A DNA stretch of 64,000 nucleotides from positions 310,001-374,000 of the forward strand of contig OW569387.1 of assembly GCA_937625935.1 (NCBI GenBank). Direction: 5' to 3'. Positions 19,301 to 30,640 of this stretch are shown here, one piece after another (the first letter of the stretch is position 1; the number at the start of each line of letters is the position of its first letter). The position numbers were made by a program, and so were the translations under genes. The DNA comes from Tetramitus jugosus (Eukaryota > Heterolobosea > Eutetramitea > Acrasida > Vahlkampfiidae). Under the pieces are notes generated by a model. It was not told the origin of the DNA and did no database searches. It saw nothing but the letters and a program-made list of their open reading frames with translations.

Positions 19301-21975
19301 GTAAGACGTTCAGTAAGACTCTCGACCATTCGAGGGCTCATGAATTCACCAAGAGAAACCTGTTCAAGTCATACAATGAGAAGCAAAAGTATCCAAGAAC
19401 ATTCTTGGTTCAAAGAGCGCATCAGATCCTTCAATCCAGAGTGTACATGAGAACGATTCCCTATACGGATGTTCACTCGAAATTGCTCGAAGATTTGAAG
19501 GTATTGGCACTGTCTGAATATTCAAAGGTGAGAACTAGGGCACAAGGTGTTCTCGTCAACTCGCTCAAATTGTTTACATCAAAGTTGTTCAGAGACTTCT
19601 TGCCCGATGTCATCAGTATCCTATCTGACTCCAAGAGCAAGAACTCTGCTGTCAACGGAGCCATTTACACTCTCCAGAGAAAGAGTGTTGTCCGAAGAAT
19701 TACTGATGATTGGAAGCTGTTGAGTCATTTTATGACTAGTGTTGTTCAATCACACTTTATTGAGAAGGCATCAATCCAAAACAGATTGAATTCACTATTT
19801 GTCACCTATTCTGTCGCTTTCAAGGAACTGAAATTGCAAGAGTACAAGAATGGACACGTGGTTGATCATTCTGAAGACTATCAGAACTTGGTGCAAGGAT
19901 TGCTGAAAATATTGAAAGAGTCAAACATGCATTGGAGATATGAACTCATGTTGTACACTGTGCTTGTTCTATTGATCCGTAGTGATCGCCAGATTCTCGT
20001 GTCAATGGACATTGTCAAGGTGTTCCTCAAGAGTTTAATCAGTGATGTCGTGCTGTTGCGAACAGGTTCTTTGAAGGCCATGTCCATGGTGCTCATTCAA
20101 TACAAAGCGCAAGTACAGAAGAGAACTGTCATCAATCAGAGCACTGATCCAGCAATGCCTTCCACTGATGAGCCAATTGTTTCATTGAACGACGCTGAAT
20201 CGTACAAGAGTGCACGTTTCCACGACAAGAACTACTATGGATGGAATTGTAAGCCAAAGGAAGTCTCAGTGTATGATTACACAGTAGCACCAAATGCAGT
20301 GCCTGAGCTACCAGAGTTCCAAAAGGTGCTCCGCGAGATCATGTTCGAAGGCGATTGGATGGAGAAGTTCTTTGAGTATCAAGCGAGTCAACCACGTGTC
20401 AACAGAGTGACCTTCTCTGACATGATTGCTCAATCACTCAAGGGATTCTTCCAAATCCTTGGCATTGAATTCCTGGAGAAGTCCAAGCCTCATTTCGAGA
20501 AGTTGTTTGTCGATGTGGGCAGTGGTAAACCCGAAGAAAGAAATGCACTCGCATTTGCTAGTGAGTTTATTGGTGCTCTCGCCAGAGGTTCCAAGCACTG
20601 GTCATTCGAAGACAGAAAAGCTGCATTCGAGTACATTCTACCACATTTCAAGAATGGACTCATGGCATGCTCTCAGAGCTGCATACCTGATTGGCATGCT
20701 GCGCTCCGATTCTGCGTCTATGATCTTGATGTCAGGAGATGTATCTGGCTGAGAGATGCACTGATTCAGAACTTGGATTTGAGTAGTGGTACAACTGCCA
20801 CTCAATCAAAATCCATTGGCTACTTATTCCCTGTGCTCAGCGAGTTCTCATGGAGAGATCCACACACGAATCAACAAATTGCTGAAACGTTGTTCCTTCA
20901 TTTCGATCATCCATATCAGCAAGTGAGACAGAAGATTGCAGACACGCTGACACTCAACTTTAGATTCATGTGGAGAACCACTCACGCGCATTTGTTCCAC
21001 AACAAGATACCTGCATTGGAATCGATCCTTAAGCAAATGAGCGATCGTTTGAAGAAGGCCAGTGCAGAGTCAAACTCTGATGATTTGAATTCCCCTGCTG
21101 AAAACTTGAGAAAAATGTGCTCATCAATGATTGTCACTCTTGTTGAAATGGCCTCGAATCTCTCTGTAATTCCCTACTTGGACACCATTGTGCCACTACT
21201 CTTTGATATTTATGCTGAAACGAGAGATTCAGAGCTGCAAAACAATGTCAGACGAACATTCTTGAGCATCTCAGCCAGTTTGTTCCCTGGTGAATACGTC
21301 ACATCGACATTGAAGATGTTGGCCTATCAGAAGGAACACGGTAATCACAAGCTCAGGATTCAGTTGAGCATATTCTTGTTCTTGCAGAGCTTCGCATACA
21401 GACATCAATTCTACATGCTGCATCCAGACGAAGAAAACTTGTTGTTCAAGATGCTCGAAGACGGTATTCAGAATTCGAACAATGAGATTGAGGTGCGAGA
21501 ACTAGCATGTGAGACGCTGGGTGATTTTATTCGTATTGCCAGCGACACCAAAGTTCAAAAGTTCTTGGAACACTTTAAGAAGGTGGCTGTCTTGAAGAAG
21601 CCTGTGAAGAAGAGACGTTCTACACCAGCAAGTGCTTCACAAGCATCAGCAACAACACAAGGTGAGAGCGAGGCCAGCACAGGCTCAGATCCACTGTATG
21701 CTGTGCTTGGACTGTCTGCTCTGATTCGCAGTTGCCCATATGAAATGCCAGACTGGTTGCCCGACGTTCTGATTCAGTTGTCAACTTATCAGCACTACAC
21801 AGCACCCAAGAACTCTAAAATCAACTCCCAAGCGTTGAATGAAGTGGTCAAGAAGACATTTGCTGTGTTCTGGAAGACACAGAGAGATCAATGGCACATC
21901 TCCAAGAAGAAGCTGTCCGAGGAACAACTGTTCGAAGTCACTTCCCTGCTCATTAGTCCAGTGTATTACGTGTAA
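16373..21975 (+). CDS. PSME4: Proteasome activator PA200/Blm10 (PSME4)
   Basis: A HEAT-repeat solenoid that caps the 20S proteasome in an ATP-independent way. Exons 16373-16587 and 16731-21975 (143-bp intron, GTATGT...TTTAG, splitting an Arg codon) give 1819 aa, close to the usual 1840 aa. Recognisable blocks are LRRLAQDS...VDWRPHLELIFTRVLR, DEVWNEFRPLMCPHDHMSNQ (strongly PA200-like), the central repeats with DWCIELLNRVFRVFQ, KVRTRAQGVLVNSLKLFTSK, and the C-terminal helices ending SLLISPVYYV. The final Tyr-Tyr-Val resembles the C-terminal Tyr motif that PA200/Blm10 proteins insert in the 20S pocket (known for the family; here an inference). A Thr/Pro repeat lies near residue 940. Confidence 0.92.
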
Positions 21976-22179
21976 AAAACATACTAAATAAATTAACACT
22001 TTGTAAACCAACCAATACATTAAACATAAACACTTTGTTGAGAGGTAATCACGATTGGTGATCCATCTTTTACTAATACATCCATACGAAAATACATGCA
22101 GTATTCAACTACTTTGATACTACTCACTCTAGACCAAGAAATTCAGTTGTCATAGGACAACAACACACAGTCGCTGCAA

Positions 22180-23496
22180 TTACTTGCTCAACTTTTGGAA
22201 TTCTGGGAAGAGCTTCATGTCTTTCCAGTATTGAATGCTTTGCTGAACCAACTCTGTTGAAATCTCTGGATGCAAATAAGTAAAATCAGTCTTCTCAATT
22301 GCGGATCCATCAACAGACAGAGAAGTGTTGTACAAGAGCTCCTTGTCAATGTATGGACTCAATGGAGAGTGTTGAACATTGGATAGCTTGCACATGTCGG
22401 CCCACGGATTCATATGATTGTCATTGGCAGTCTCTGCAGCAGCTTGAATCTTGAGCTTGGCCACATTGCTGATAATAGTGCCAAAGAATCCAGAGTCAAT
22501 ACCAAACAATTGTTCCAAAATCTTGTTGAAACTCTCCTGGGAGGTATCACTCTTGTCTGCCACATTGAACACTGCTCCTCTCTTTTGAATTTGAGCATTC
22601 GTGCTGCTGCACAAGTGCCATATGGCTCTCACAACATCATCCACATGAACAGTGTTGATTCTGAGATCACCAGTCCACAAGAGCTTCATCTTGTCCTTTG
22701 TGTGAGTGTACGTGGCAGCACACACCAATCGAGGCATCAATCCATTGAGATCAGAAGGTCCATACACGATCGCTGGTCTCAAAATGGCATAATTGAGATC
22801 AGGTATGGTGCTAATGGCATCTTCAGCTTGCTTCTTGTACTTGGCCAATAGAGTCCATGGCTTGTATTTGCCATCTTCCTTGGAAGGCTTCTTTCCTGCT
22901 TCGTAGACTTGAGCAGTGCTGACTTCAATGAAACGATCAACACCTCTTTGTTGAGCTTCCTTTGCGCAGCTAACGGACACGTTGAGACACATTTGCTTGT
23001 ATTGGTTCTCGTCTTGACCATAACGAGTCTCTGCAGCCAAATTGATGACATAGTTCCAATTGCCATCTGCATCATCAAATGCTCTACCAATGTGAGCTGT
23101 ACGAGAGAGAAAGAAAAAGAAGAGTGAGTGTTGCGCGCACGACAAGAAATGAAAAAAAAACAGCGACACGGGCAATCGTAGATGAGAGATGCGCGCAGCG
23201 CAAAATCATCCACTCACAGCGCACAGCATGAAAAGCTTTTTCTGCAGTGTTGCTGTTGTTGAAATGATGACAATGATGAAAAACAATCAACACATACCTG
23301 GATTGTTCAAATTGGCTTGCTTGTACTCAACAATTGGGTTGTTGTAATAAGTCAAGAAATCTTGGTTCAAATAAGCTGTAGCTGGCAACTGCTTGTCAAC
23401 AACGCGAATTTTGCTTACAACTTGTTGATCAATCAAGTATTTGACCAAGTGACGGGCGATGAATCCTGTTCCTCCAAGAATTAATACTCTAGACAT
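22180..23496 (-). CDS. Extended short-chain dehydrogenase/reductase (epimerase / 3-beta-HSD-like)
   Basis: Exons 23298-23496 and 22180-23096 (201-bp intron, GTATGTG...GTACAG, splitting an Ala codon) give 371 aa. The N-terminal Rossmann motif is MSRVLILGGTGFIARHLVKY, using the GxxGxxA pattern. Next come NYVINLAAETRYG, the Ser position in EVSTAQVYEAG, LNYAILRPAIVYGPSD and RINTVHVDDVVRAIWHLC, all typical of extended SDRs acting on nucleotide sugars or sterols. The usual YxxxK catalytic pair is not intact: in TLLAKYKKQAED the Lys that precedes the family's A-E pair has Leu, not Tyr, four residues before it. The enzyme may therefore be atypical or non-catalytic. Substrate unknown. Confidence 0.82.
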
Positions 23497-23851
23497 GGTA
23501 ATTTATTGTTCGTGTTGGTTGGTTGGTAGTGGGTGGTTTGAATGTTGTTATTGTTGTGAAAAGTGAACAAACGTTTGACGCAGTTTTCTGTTTGCTTTAG
23601 ATAACACTTTTTTTTCGCTAAGGAATTTTACAAAAAGGGGGCCTATTTGTTGTCAATGTCAGCACATGTTTCGTCAAATTGATTAGTCCTACTTGAGTAG
23701 TCGTGTGAATGTTCTCAGGTTGTACCGGTGTATCGTTCATTTACACACAATCAATATCTGATAACTTTGCTACCCATACTACACATGAAGGGAATTGGTT
23801 TCAGCTCTGTCATTGCCCAGTTCTCCGATTCAGTTGAATCTTCCCCACACA
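23497..23851. other. Divergent intergenic region
   Basis: About 355 bases between the SDR gene and the next plus-strand gene. A TTTGTTTGCTTT-type pyrimidine-rich stretch and a run of eight T lie near 23590-23620. No recognisable gene or site. Confidence 0.35.
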
Positions 23852-24529
23852 ATGTCAAAAAAAGACACGAGTTCCCCATTACCTTCAAACAAACATCCTC
23901 CAAACTTGCAGAAAAACAGAATGAAGCAGCAAAACAACATTAATCGATCTTTTACCAAACGAACACTCACTGTTTTGGCTATTCCTGTTATCGTCTTCCT
24001 CTTCATTTACACTACCATACAATTTCTCGGCCTGTCCAACGATCACAATCTTCAACAACAAAAACTTCACTCCGATAGCATCAATCGCAATCATCAAAAC
24101 CAACAACAACGCATGAATAATCAAGAAGGAAACACCATTCACAACATTGATTCATTAAGAGACGAATTTAGAAGACTCAACAGAAACAATAACAACAACA
24201 ACAATAATAATAATAACAAAATGGCTGATCCAATCGCATTGTACATTCTTCCAAAATTCTCAACTACGACCACGACAACTGCTGTGAATCAACTCGAAGG
24301 CAATCAAGAATTGATGAATCAATATGTGAATCAATGGTCCTCTGCCATCCAAGAAAAACTCGGTGTTCAGGGCGTGACCGTAAAATCTGTTTCCCCGCGC
24401 AAAGCGCTTTTGATTGTGCCAGCGGAGAATTCGGATAAATTGGAGGCGATACAAAAACTTTTACGGGAAATGGGAAATGTGGAGCACATGGAAAGAAAAA
24501 TGTCCTATCACACGATGAACAACAATTGA
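23852..24529 (+). CDS. Single-pass membrane protein, unrecognised
   Basis: A 225-aa single-exon protein starting MSKKDTSSPLPSNKHPP; an upstream in-frame TTG is not used as the start. The first 45 residues are basic. One membrane segment (LTVLAIPVIVFLFIYTTIQFL) lies at about 47-67, so the N-terminus is probably cytosolic (type II). A Gln/Asn-rich linker with an Asn run follows. The C-terminal third looks folded: MADPIALYILPKFS, then MNQYVNQWSSAIQEKLGV, TVKSVSPRKALLIVPAENSD and KLEAIQKLLREMGNVEHM, resembling a small alpha/beta domain. Family and function unknown. Confidence 0.6.
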   Translation: MSKKDTSSPLPSNKHPPNLQKNRMKQQNNINRSFTKRTLTVLAIPVIVFLFIYTTIQFLGLSNDHNLQQQKLHSDSINRNHQNQQQRMNNQEGNTIHNIDSLRDEFRRLNRNNNNNNNNNNNKMADPIALYILPKFSTTTTTTAVNQLEGNQELMNQYVNQWSSAIQEKLGVQGVTVKSVSPRKALLIVPAENSDKLEAIQKLLREMGNVEHMERKMSYHTMNNN

Positions 24530-25092
24530 GGTCTCCATTCCAAGTTGAATAATGTGGATGCACAGTCACTGTATATATTTTGAGCTCTCTGTGTATTTAT
24601 ACATGCACACACCACTGGCCAATCACTAACTCACTCTATAGCAGTAGTAAGTACATAGATGAGGATGAATGCTCATTCAATATTGACATGTGTGTGCACT
24701 AGTCATCAATGCGTGAGTCTACAAAGATTGAATTCGCCTATTGGGATGTTAACCATCGATTGTTCAATGCCACTGTTTCTGAGTCAGAGAGTAATATCTC
24801 ATTGATTCTTCAGTAAAGTTACACATGTATAGTTGCATCATTTGGATTGTAGATTGTGTGAGTAGTAATAGTAGTTTTGTTGTTGATATTGATTGTTGTT
24901 TATGGTCAAGAATTGTCGTCACAACCCAACAAGAGTGCAGAAGAGCGCAGTCTATTGCCGTGTTGCTAATTTGCACAAGTGAAGATGCGTGCAGTTGTTG
25001 TCGTCCAAACCGAGGACACAACAAGAAACCAATTGCAGCACCTGCGTTTGATCTTGAAACATGAGATACTTTCTTCCAGTTTCAATTGGTGT
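24530..25092. other. Convergent intergenic region
   Basis: About 563 bases between the stops of two convergent genes. The sequence has TATATATTTTG near 24571 and short open frames on both strands, none protein-like. Nothing specific recognised. Confidence 0.4.
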
Positions 25093-25815
25093 TCATTGAG
25101 CCGACTCCTCTTCCAATGTCACCTCAAAATTGTTCAATGGAATGGATGGGTCATACTCTAATTGCTTCCTATGTGTTCCGTGTCTTCCCGTGGGAGCAAA
25201 TGAACATCCTTGTCGCACCATCTCGCACACAACTTGTCCAATGTTGTTCGAATCATCGATTCCACTATGGTGCTGACCCACGAGCTCCAGATTTAGTCCA
25301 TACAACATCGTGAGCATACCACTGACCTTTTTCACCTTGTAAAACTTGCCGTATACTAACTTTACATTGCACCATTGTTTTAGATGCGATCCAACCATTG
25401 GTTCGACGTGTGGCTCAAAAGACAGTTGATGCGGCAACATTGTTTTCAGATCCCAATCACCACACGTGACGAACAAGATGTTTTGATCTGTGGGCTCCAC
25501 ATGACCCAAATGCCCTCGTAGCCAATCAGTATGTTCTCGGATCACTTGTTCAAACATATCTCCTTGATCAACTTGTGACTGTGTGATACCTGTTTGTTGA
25601 ATACAATAGTCGTTCAGCTCAGGAATTCTTCTTGTTTTTACAAAGCGTTGAAATTGGTCGACCTTGACACATTCTATCCTGTTGATCTTCTTCCTCACAA
25701 ACTGGTAGAGAACGCTGGGGAACTCAATAATCTCCATGTGGGGTTTCTTGGTATCTTCAGGATTCTCCTGGAACACTGCTTCGAAATCTAATACGCACAA
25801 ATACTTGAATGTCAT
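25093..25815 (-). CDS. ERI1-like DEDDh 3'-5' exoribonuclease
   Basis: Enzymes of this family trim RNA 3' ends (histone mRNA, 5.8S rRNA, small RNAs). The 240-aa protein from ATG 25815 begins MTFKYLCVLDFEAVFQENPE, with Exo I (D-x-E) in LDFEA. Exo II-like Asp is in NILFVTCGDWDLKTML, and Exo III is HHSGIDDSNNIGQVV with the catalytic His and Asp, as in ERI1, ERI2 and ERI3. The frame is open upstream to ATG 25971 (52 more codons), but the leader just before 25815 is A-rich and the domain begins there, so 25815 is preferred. There is no SAP domain in the part I accept. It could equally be closer to the ERI2/ERI3 branch. Confidence 0.8.
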   Translation of the reverse strand: MTFKYLCVLDFEAVFQENPEDTKKPHMEIIEFPSVLYQFVRKKINRIECVKVDQFQRFVKTRRIPELNDYCIQQTGITQSQVDQGDMFEQVIREHTDWLRGHLGHVEPTDQNILFVTCGDWDLKTMLPHQLSFEPHVEPMVGSHLKQWCNVKLVYGKFYKVKKVSGMLTMLYGLNLELVGQHHSGIDDSNNIGQVVCEMVRQGCSFAPTGRHGTHRKQLEYDPSIPLNNFEVTLEEESAQ

Positions 25816-26375
25816 TCTTTTCTTTTGTTGTTGTATCAGCACCTCCCAACAGAATCTTTCGAATGAATATCTGCCAGAGTTCGAAATCAACCGAAGAACA
25901 ATTTCGGAATGCCAGTCAGCACGCGCGAACAGTCCAAAGCTCATCACAGACGGTCCGATAACATTGAACATGGAGCATCAACAAAAATCACAATTTTCTG
26001 CACGGCCCATGTCAACTGACCGTTCTTTGGATCTCCTCCCGAACCCGCGGCTACGTGCGCTCTTTCGGGCCTAACGGAGTTCAATATAGGAAGGAATACA
26101 TTTTCCGCTTGATCCTGGTGAGACTTCCAATATTCTCCTGACAACTCGAATCGATATTGACTGGCCCAAGCAAATTTTGTAGCAAGTGGAACAAGGCAGA
26201 AAACACGTCTGGGATATTCGCTCACACAAACTGAATCATCGCACATTTCTTTCTCGCACCAACCACTCCGTCATCACCAATTGGAACAATCTCCTGAAAC
26301 GACCATAGCATTTCCAATTTCACTGCGAGGTGGCTCACAACAATCGAAAACACAACATCTCCCCTTGATTTTGCC
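25816..26375. other. Divergent intergenic region ERI1-like / Zn2Cys6 gene
   Basis: About 560 bases. Open frames on the minus strand (for example 25944-26246) are present, but none is recognisable. An N-terminal extension or extra 5' exon of the exonuclease gene could lie here. No regulatory motif recognised. Confidence 0.35.
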
Positions 26376-29162
26376 ATGTCATTGCACCAACATTCCTCTT
26401 CATCCATGACGGGTTGTGACAAAAATCATCGCGACAACGACAAGCACGAATCCACCAGCAAATCATCGTCTCCAAAGCTCCAACACTTGTATGAACATTC
26501 TTTTCATCCCTCATCATCATCAGCAGCAGCAGTTGCCCTTCAACAAGAGACGAGTCAGTCGTCATCGTCAGATGAACCATCACTGAGCAGCAAGATTAAC
26601 GAACAAGTCATTTCATTGTTTGATGGGTCAGTGGCCGCAGCATACAAGAAGAAGCCAATTATTATTCAGTAAGTGTTTGTTATCCACGTGTTTTGTTTTT
26701 GTAGTACGGCGGAGTTGAAATTCGGATGCGCCGCCGTATGGATCGACTGTAGATGGTGCTCACACGCTCTTTCTTGCACTTTCTTCAGAGCTTGTACCAA
26801 TTGTAAGAAGGCACATGCGAGGTGTGATGAACAGAAACCATGTGGACGTTGTGTGAGACTGGGTAAGCCAGACACTTGTCAAATACCAGTCATACTCAAG
26901 AAACGAGGTAGAAGGAAATTGACATTGGATGAGAAATTGGAGAGAAAGAAGCGACGGTTAATTTCGATTGATCCCATTCAACAAGGACAGGAATCTGAGA
27001 CTGGTGAACAGGAGCATGAGGAGACTCATGATCATCAACTTTCATCGGATCATACTCCGAACGATATGAGAATGATGCCTGGTGTTGATCATCCTAACAG
27101 CAATAGCTATAACAATCCAAACAACAACAACAATAGCTCTATTCCATATCATTATCATCCTCATCATACCCTACCATCCTCAACGGTCTCTCCTGTGCAC
27201 TTACTTAACAATAATGTGAGTGCAAATGTAATGATGAGAAACAATAGTACTACTACTGCTATTCCCAATAGTATTGTACCACCACCAATCCTTATGAACT
27301 CGATTGTACAGCAACAATTACAGCAACTACAGCAACCACAATCACAGCCATTATTAATAACGAATCATTTCCATACGAATTCGAACAATAACCATTCCTC
27401 TCTAGGTCATACGACTCCTCCTTCTTCTCTCTCTCATTATCATCCCGTAGTTAACATGTCCATTCCTACTACTATGGCTCAATCTCATCCACATTCTCAA
27501 CTGTCACAGCAACAGCAACAACAACAGTCCATTTTATCGCAACTCCAGTCAACTTCTAACTCTGCAACTGTTGCTCAGCCATACTCTATGAATAATCTTC
27601 AACAACAACCACAAGTAACCATGACTCCATCAGTGGCGGCAGCAACAACAAATATAACGACCAACAACAGCAATTCCGATTCATTCTATGAACAAGTCAA
27701 ATGGTTAATGGATCATCAACATTTAGTTCAACAAAAATCCATGGTACAGAACAACAATCATTTACAACAGCCAATGGGTACTATGACAAATTCATCAATT
27801 GCATCGTCTTGTACCGCAACTGCCACTGCTACTCCTACTCCTACAAATACACCTCTAACATCCAACTTTTTCAATGCATTACAACAACCTCAACAACAAC
27901 AGCAACATTCCTCCACTCAGCCCTTCTACTATGACAATAATAATAACAATACTACGAATAATCATTTGAGTAATATGATACAGCAGAACGAGACACCATT
28001 TGTCACTTGTCCGTATGCTACGTTGACAACACCATCCCTACCTGCTTATTCATCGAATTCTCCATCATCCAACAACATTCAGACCAATATCCATATGAAC
28101 AAAAATGAGACTAGTGACAATGATAGTAATAGTAACATGTCACAAGCATCACTGCCTCTTCATTTGAATCATCTAATGAATCAACAACAACAAGGACAAA
28201 ACCACCAAGACAATCTTTGCAGTGACACGGAGTCTGATAGTGCAGAAGCGCTTTTTCAAGTGTTGGGTTCTCACAGAGATAATACGAGTCCAACTTCCGC
28301 AACAATCACAAGAACTACAATGACATCGCACTATCAACAAACACAAGGTTCTGCTAATGGTAGATGTAATAACAATAGTAGCAGTAGCAGTAGTAGTATC
28401 AGCAGCGAGGATTTATCATTTGATACAATCACAAGAGAAGACTCTGGAGAGCTATTTGGTAATCAGGTGCCCAACGAATTCAGCACTGTCGAACAAAACT
28501 TGAGTGATAAAGAATTAGTGAAGCAGTTGATGGCTGAGAACAGAAGACTGTCAGAGCAGCTGAATTGTCTACGATCTGTTTCCACGGTTTTGCATGATCA
28601 GATCGTGTCATCGTGCCCTCGTAATAATCCAGAGTCCAGGAAGAGCACCCAGTTCGATAAAGAAAGGGACCATTTCGTTAGGGATTTGCTGGTGCACAAT
28701 TCGATCACTTATGACAAGGAACGTTCCCTATCCAAGATATTTAGAGAATCTACAGATCGATCGGGGATTGTGCTAAGTGTTGCCAGCGGTCAAATTGTTG
28801 CTGTTTGTCCCGTTGTGCGACGAATTCTAGGTTATCCAACGCAGAAAGCTGAACGTGAGGGCTTTTCGAGGTATGATTTGAGACGTTCGGGTAGTGATGA
28901 TATCCTATTACAGGTGTGGAGAGATGTTCTTCATCCCACAACCTTTCAATCTTCATTGAGAATATTCGCTGAGGCCATGGCCAAGAGACAAGGGCTTCTA
29001 CAACTGCACGCTCCAATGATCCTTCGTGCAGGATCCGAGTCAGACACTGAGCCAAGCTACACGTTGTGCAAACGATTCGACAGCTATATTTTCTATTGCC
29101 AGGACATGGTACCCCAGAGTACTCCCTTGATCTTCTATGTGTTGACACGGATCTTTTTCTGA
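26376..29162 (+). CDS. Zn2Cys6 binuclear-cluster transcription factor with PAS-like C-terminus
   Basis: Exons 26376-26668 and 26789-29162 (120-bp intron, GTAAGT...TTCAG, splitting a Gln codon) give 888 aa. The splice produces an intact cluster at residues 100-128: Cys100, 103, 110, 116, 119 and 128, spacing C-x2-C-x6-C-x5-C-x2-C-x8-C, followed by a basic linker (KKRGRRKLTLDEKLERKKRR). About 550 residues of Gln/Asn/Ser/Thr/His/Pro-rich sequence follow. From about 660 a leucine-rich helix (DKELVKQLMAENRRLSEQLN) could dimerise. Residues about 740-850 (GIVLSVASGQIVAVCPVVRR, ILGYPTQ) resemble a PAS fold. Cluster plus C-terminal PAS matches the fungal ERT1/AcuK arrangement. The 3' end is uncertain; another exon is possible. 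Confidence 0.75.
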
Positions 29163-29759
29163 CGTCTTTGATAGAAACATTGCAATGATAGTCTGCCAAG
29201 TTAGCCAACAGACAGGATATGAAAGTTCGTTTGGAAGTGTCACGCGACGTCAGACAATGACGGCATCCGAACATAGGCTATACCGAAGTCCTATCGACAT
29301 CTCTTGCGGATAACTCAGCAATAAACAACACCTTGCGCGACATTTCATGGTTATAGGGTCATTGTCGAGGGAAAAAAGAATGAAGAAACTGTGTCAATAC
29401 GTATTCGAGGATAATTGCGCAATTGGACCTCTCATCATTGATTGTCTCGATAAGGAGATCACTCAAACATTTCGTGTATACTGTAGTCGGCGGAGGCAGT
29501 CACGGAAAGCTCCTCCGACATCCGCTATCGGCGGTTTCAGTTCGACACGAAACTAGGCATTGCTAACGGAAGTATAGGAAGCTCTAGTGGACATATGATT
29601 CGCCCTTTCCGGAATCTTTTGATCCATTGTTCCTCACGGTGGCGCGCAGGATACTTGACTGTGCCAATGTTAAATAGCGAATCTCTGTGTGAAAACCGAT
29701 AAAATAGATCATTTATTGTACATATAGAACAGAGAGAGAGAGATTACTATTTATTTATC
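29163..29759. other. Intergenic region, possibly remnant of coding sequence
   Basis: About 597 bases after the Zn2Cys6 gene. It looks less A/T-rich than most spacers here. A frame at about 29191-29310 (AMIVCQVSQQTGYESSFGSV) reads protein-like but lacks a clear link to the upstream exon. No function assigned. Confidence 0.35.
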
Positions 29760-30161
29760 ATGGGAGGAGTGTGTGGAAAGAATATCATGAGAATGAGCAA
29801 TGATGAGAGCTGGGAGTTCGATGTGGATCTATGGGAGAATGAAGCCATCGAACATATCCAATCCTCTTTGGCCACATGCCCAGAGAAATCGATTCCTTGC
29901 TTCAAGGAAACAATCCTCTTGGAGCCATTGCAACAAGGTAGGACTCCACGCTATGTATGCGAGAGCTGCATTAGCGAAGAAGACATGGAAGTCATCAACT
30001 CGCTCAAAAACTTCAAGTTTGGCGGTGAGAAGAAGAACAAGAGCCTTGTAGACAAAGATGAGAAGATGTTGATTCGGCAGTTCAAGAGAGTAGTGTCTGA
30101 TACCACGCTATCTGGTGTGAGCAACTCACTCTTGAGAAGAAATAGAGTTTGGTCCATATAA
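29760..30161 (+). CDS. Small protein with N-myristoylation-like start
   Basis: A 133-aa single-exon protein beginning MGGVCGKNIMRMS. Gly2 with Cys5 and Lys7 fits an N-myristoylation plus palmitoylation signal, which would place it on the inner face of a membrane (inference). The body is charged, with SWEFDVDLWENEAIEHIQSS, CPEKSIPCFKETILLEP, YVCESCISEEDMEVINSL (a C-x2-C pair) and a basic C-terminal half ending RRNRVWSI. The spacing of the four central cysteines could bind a metal, but I recognise no family. An A/G-rich run (AGAGAGAGAGA) lies in the leader just upstream of the ATG. Confidence 0.55.
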   Translation: MGGVCGKNIMRMSNDESWEFDVDLWENEAIEHIQSSLATCPEKSIPCFKETILLEPLQQGRTPRYVCESCISEEDMEVINSLKNFKFGGEKKNKSLVDKDEKMLIRQFKRVVSDTTLSGVSNSLLRRNRVWSI

Positions 30162-30640
30162 TAGCAACTCTAAGTACTTTAACATGTAACGGACGACACA
30201 AGAAAGGATACCCAAAAAATTGCGGCGAGGGCGTACTTTGCACAGAGAGTACAGAACACTTCAGGATTCCCAAGGAAAGATAGCTTGAATCATTGTCGAG
30301 CTAAAAATCTAGCTCGAAGAGACTACACCAAGTGATCGATGCTATTTCGAACACCATGGACATAGTCAGAGCATGTGGTCAAGGGCAGTGCTAAACACAA
30401 AGGAAGATGAACAACAGTAATACTAGCACATAATAGTAGCTATTCTATTAAAGATCATCCGCTTCTTGGTGTGATACCAAGATGATTGTTTATCCAAGCC
30501 CCTCCCATTCTGTGTATCTGTAAATTATCAAAACTCCGAGAGTCGCGAGTTCCTTTTGTGCTAATGTTTTTTAGGCGGTTCTGAAAACTCAAAGAACAAA
30601 AAAAACCGAAAAAGAAAATCAATCATACAACAAAAAAAAA
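30162..30640. other. Intergenic region before ATG16
   Basis: About 479 bases between two plus-strand genes. The last 60 bases before the ATG16 start are A-rich, with a run of ten A directly before ATG. No other element recognised. Confidence 0.4.

Noticed and set aside
22414-22851. 145-codon plus-strand frame
   Set aside because: It is antisense to the conserved SDR exon.
28750-29274. 174-codon minus-strand frame
   Set aside because: It is mostly antisense to the PAS-like region of the Zn2Cys6 gene, without motif or sensible start context.
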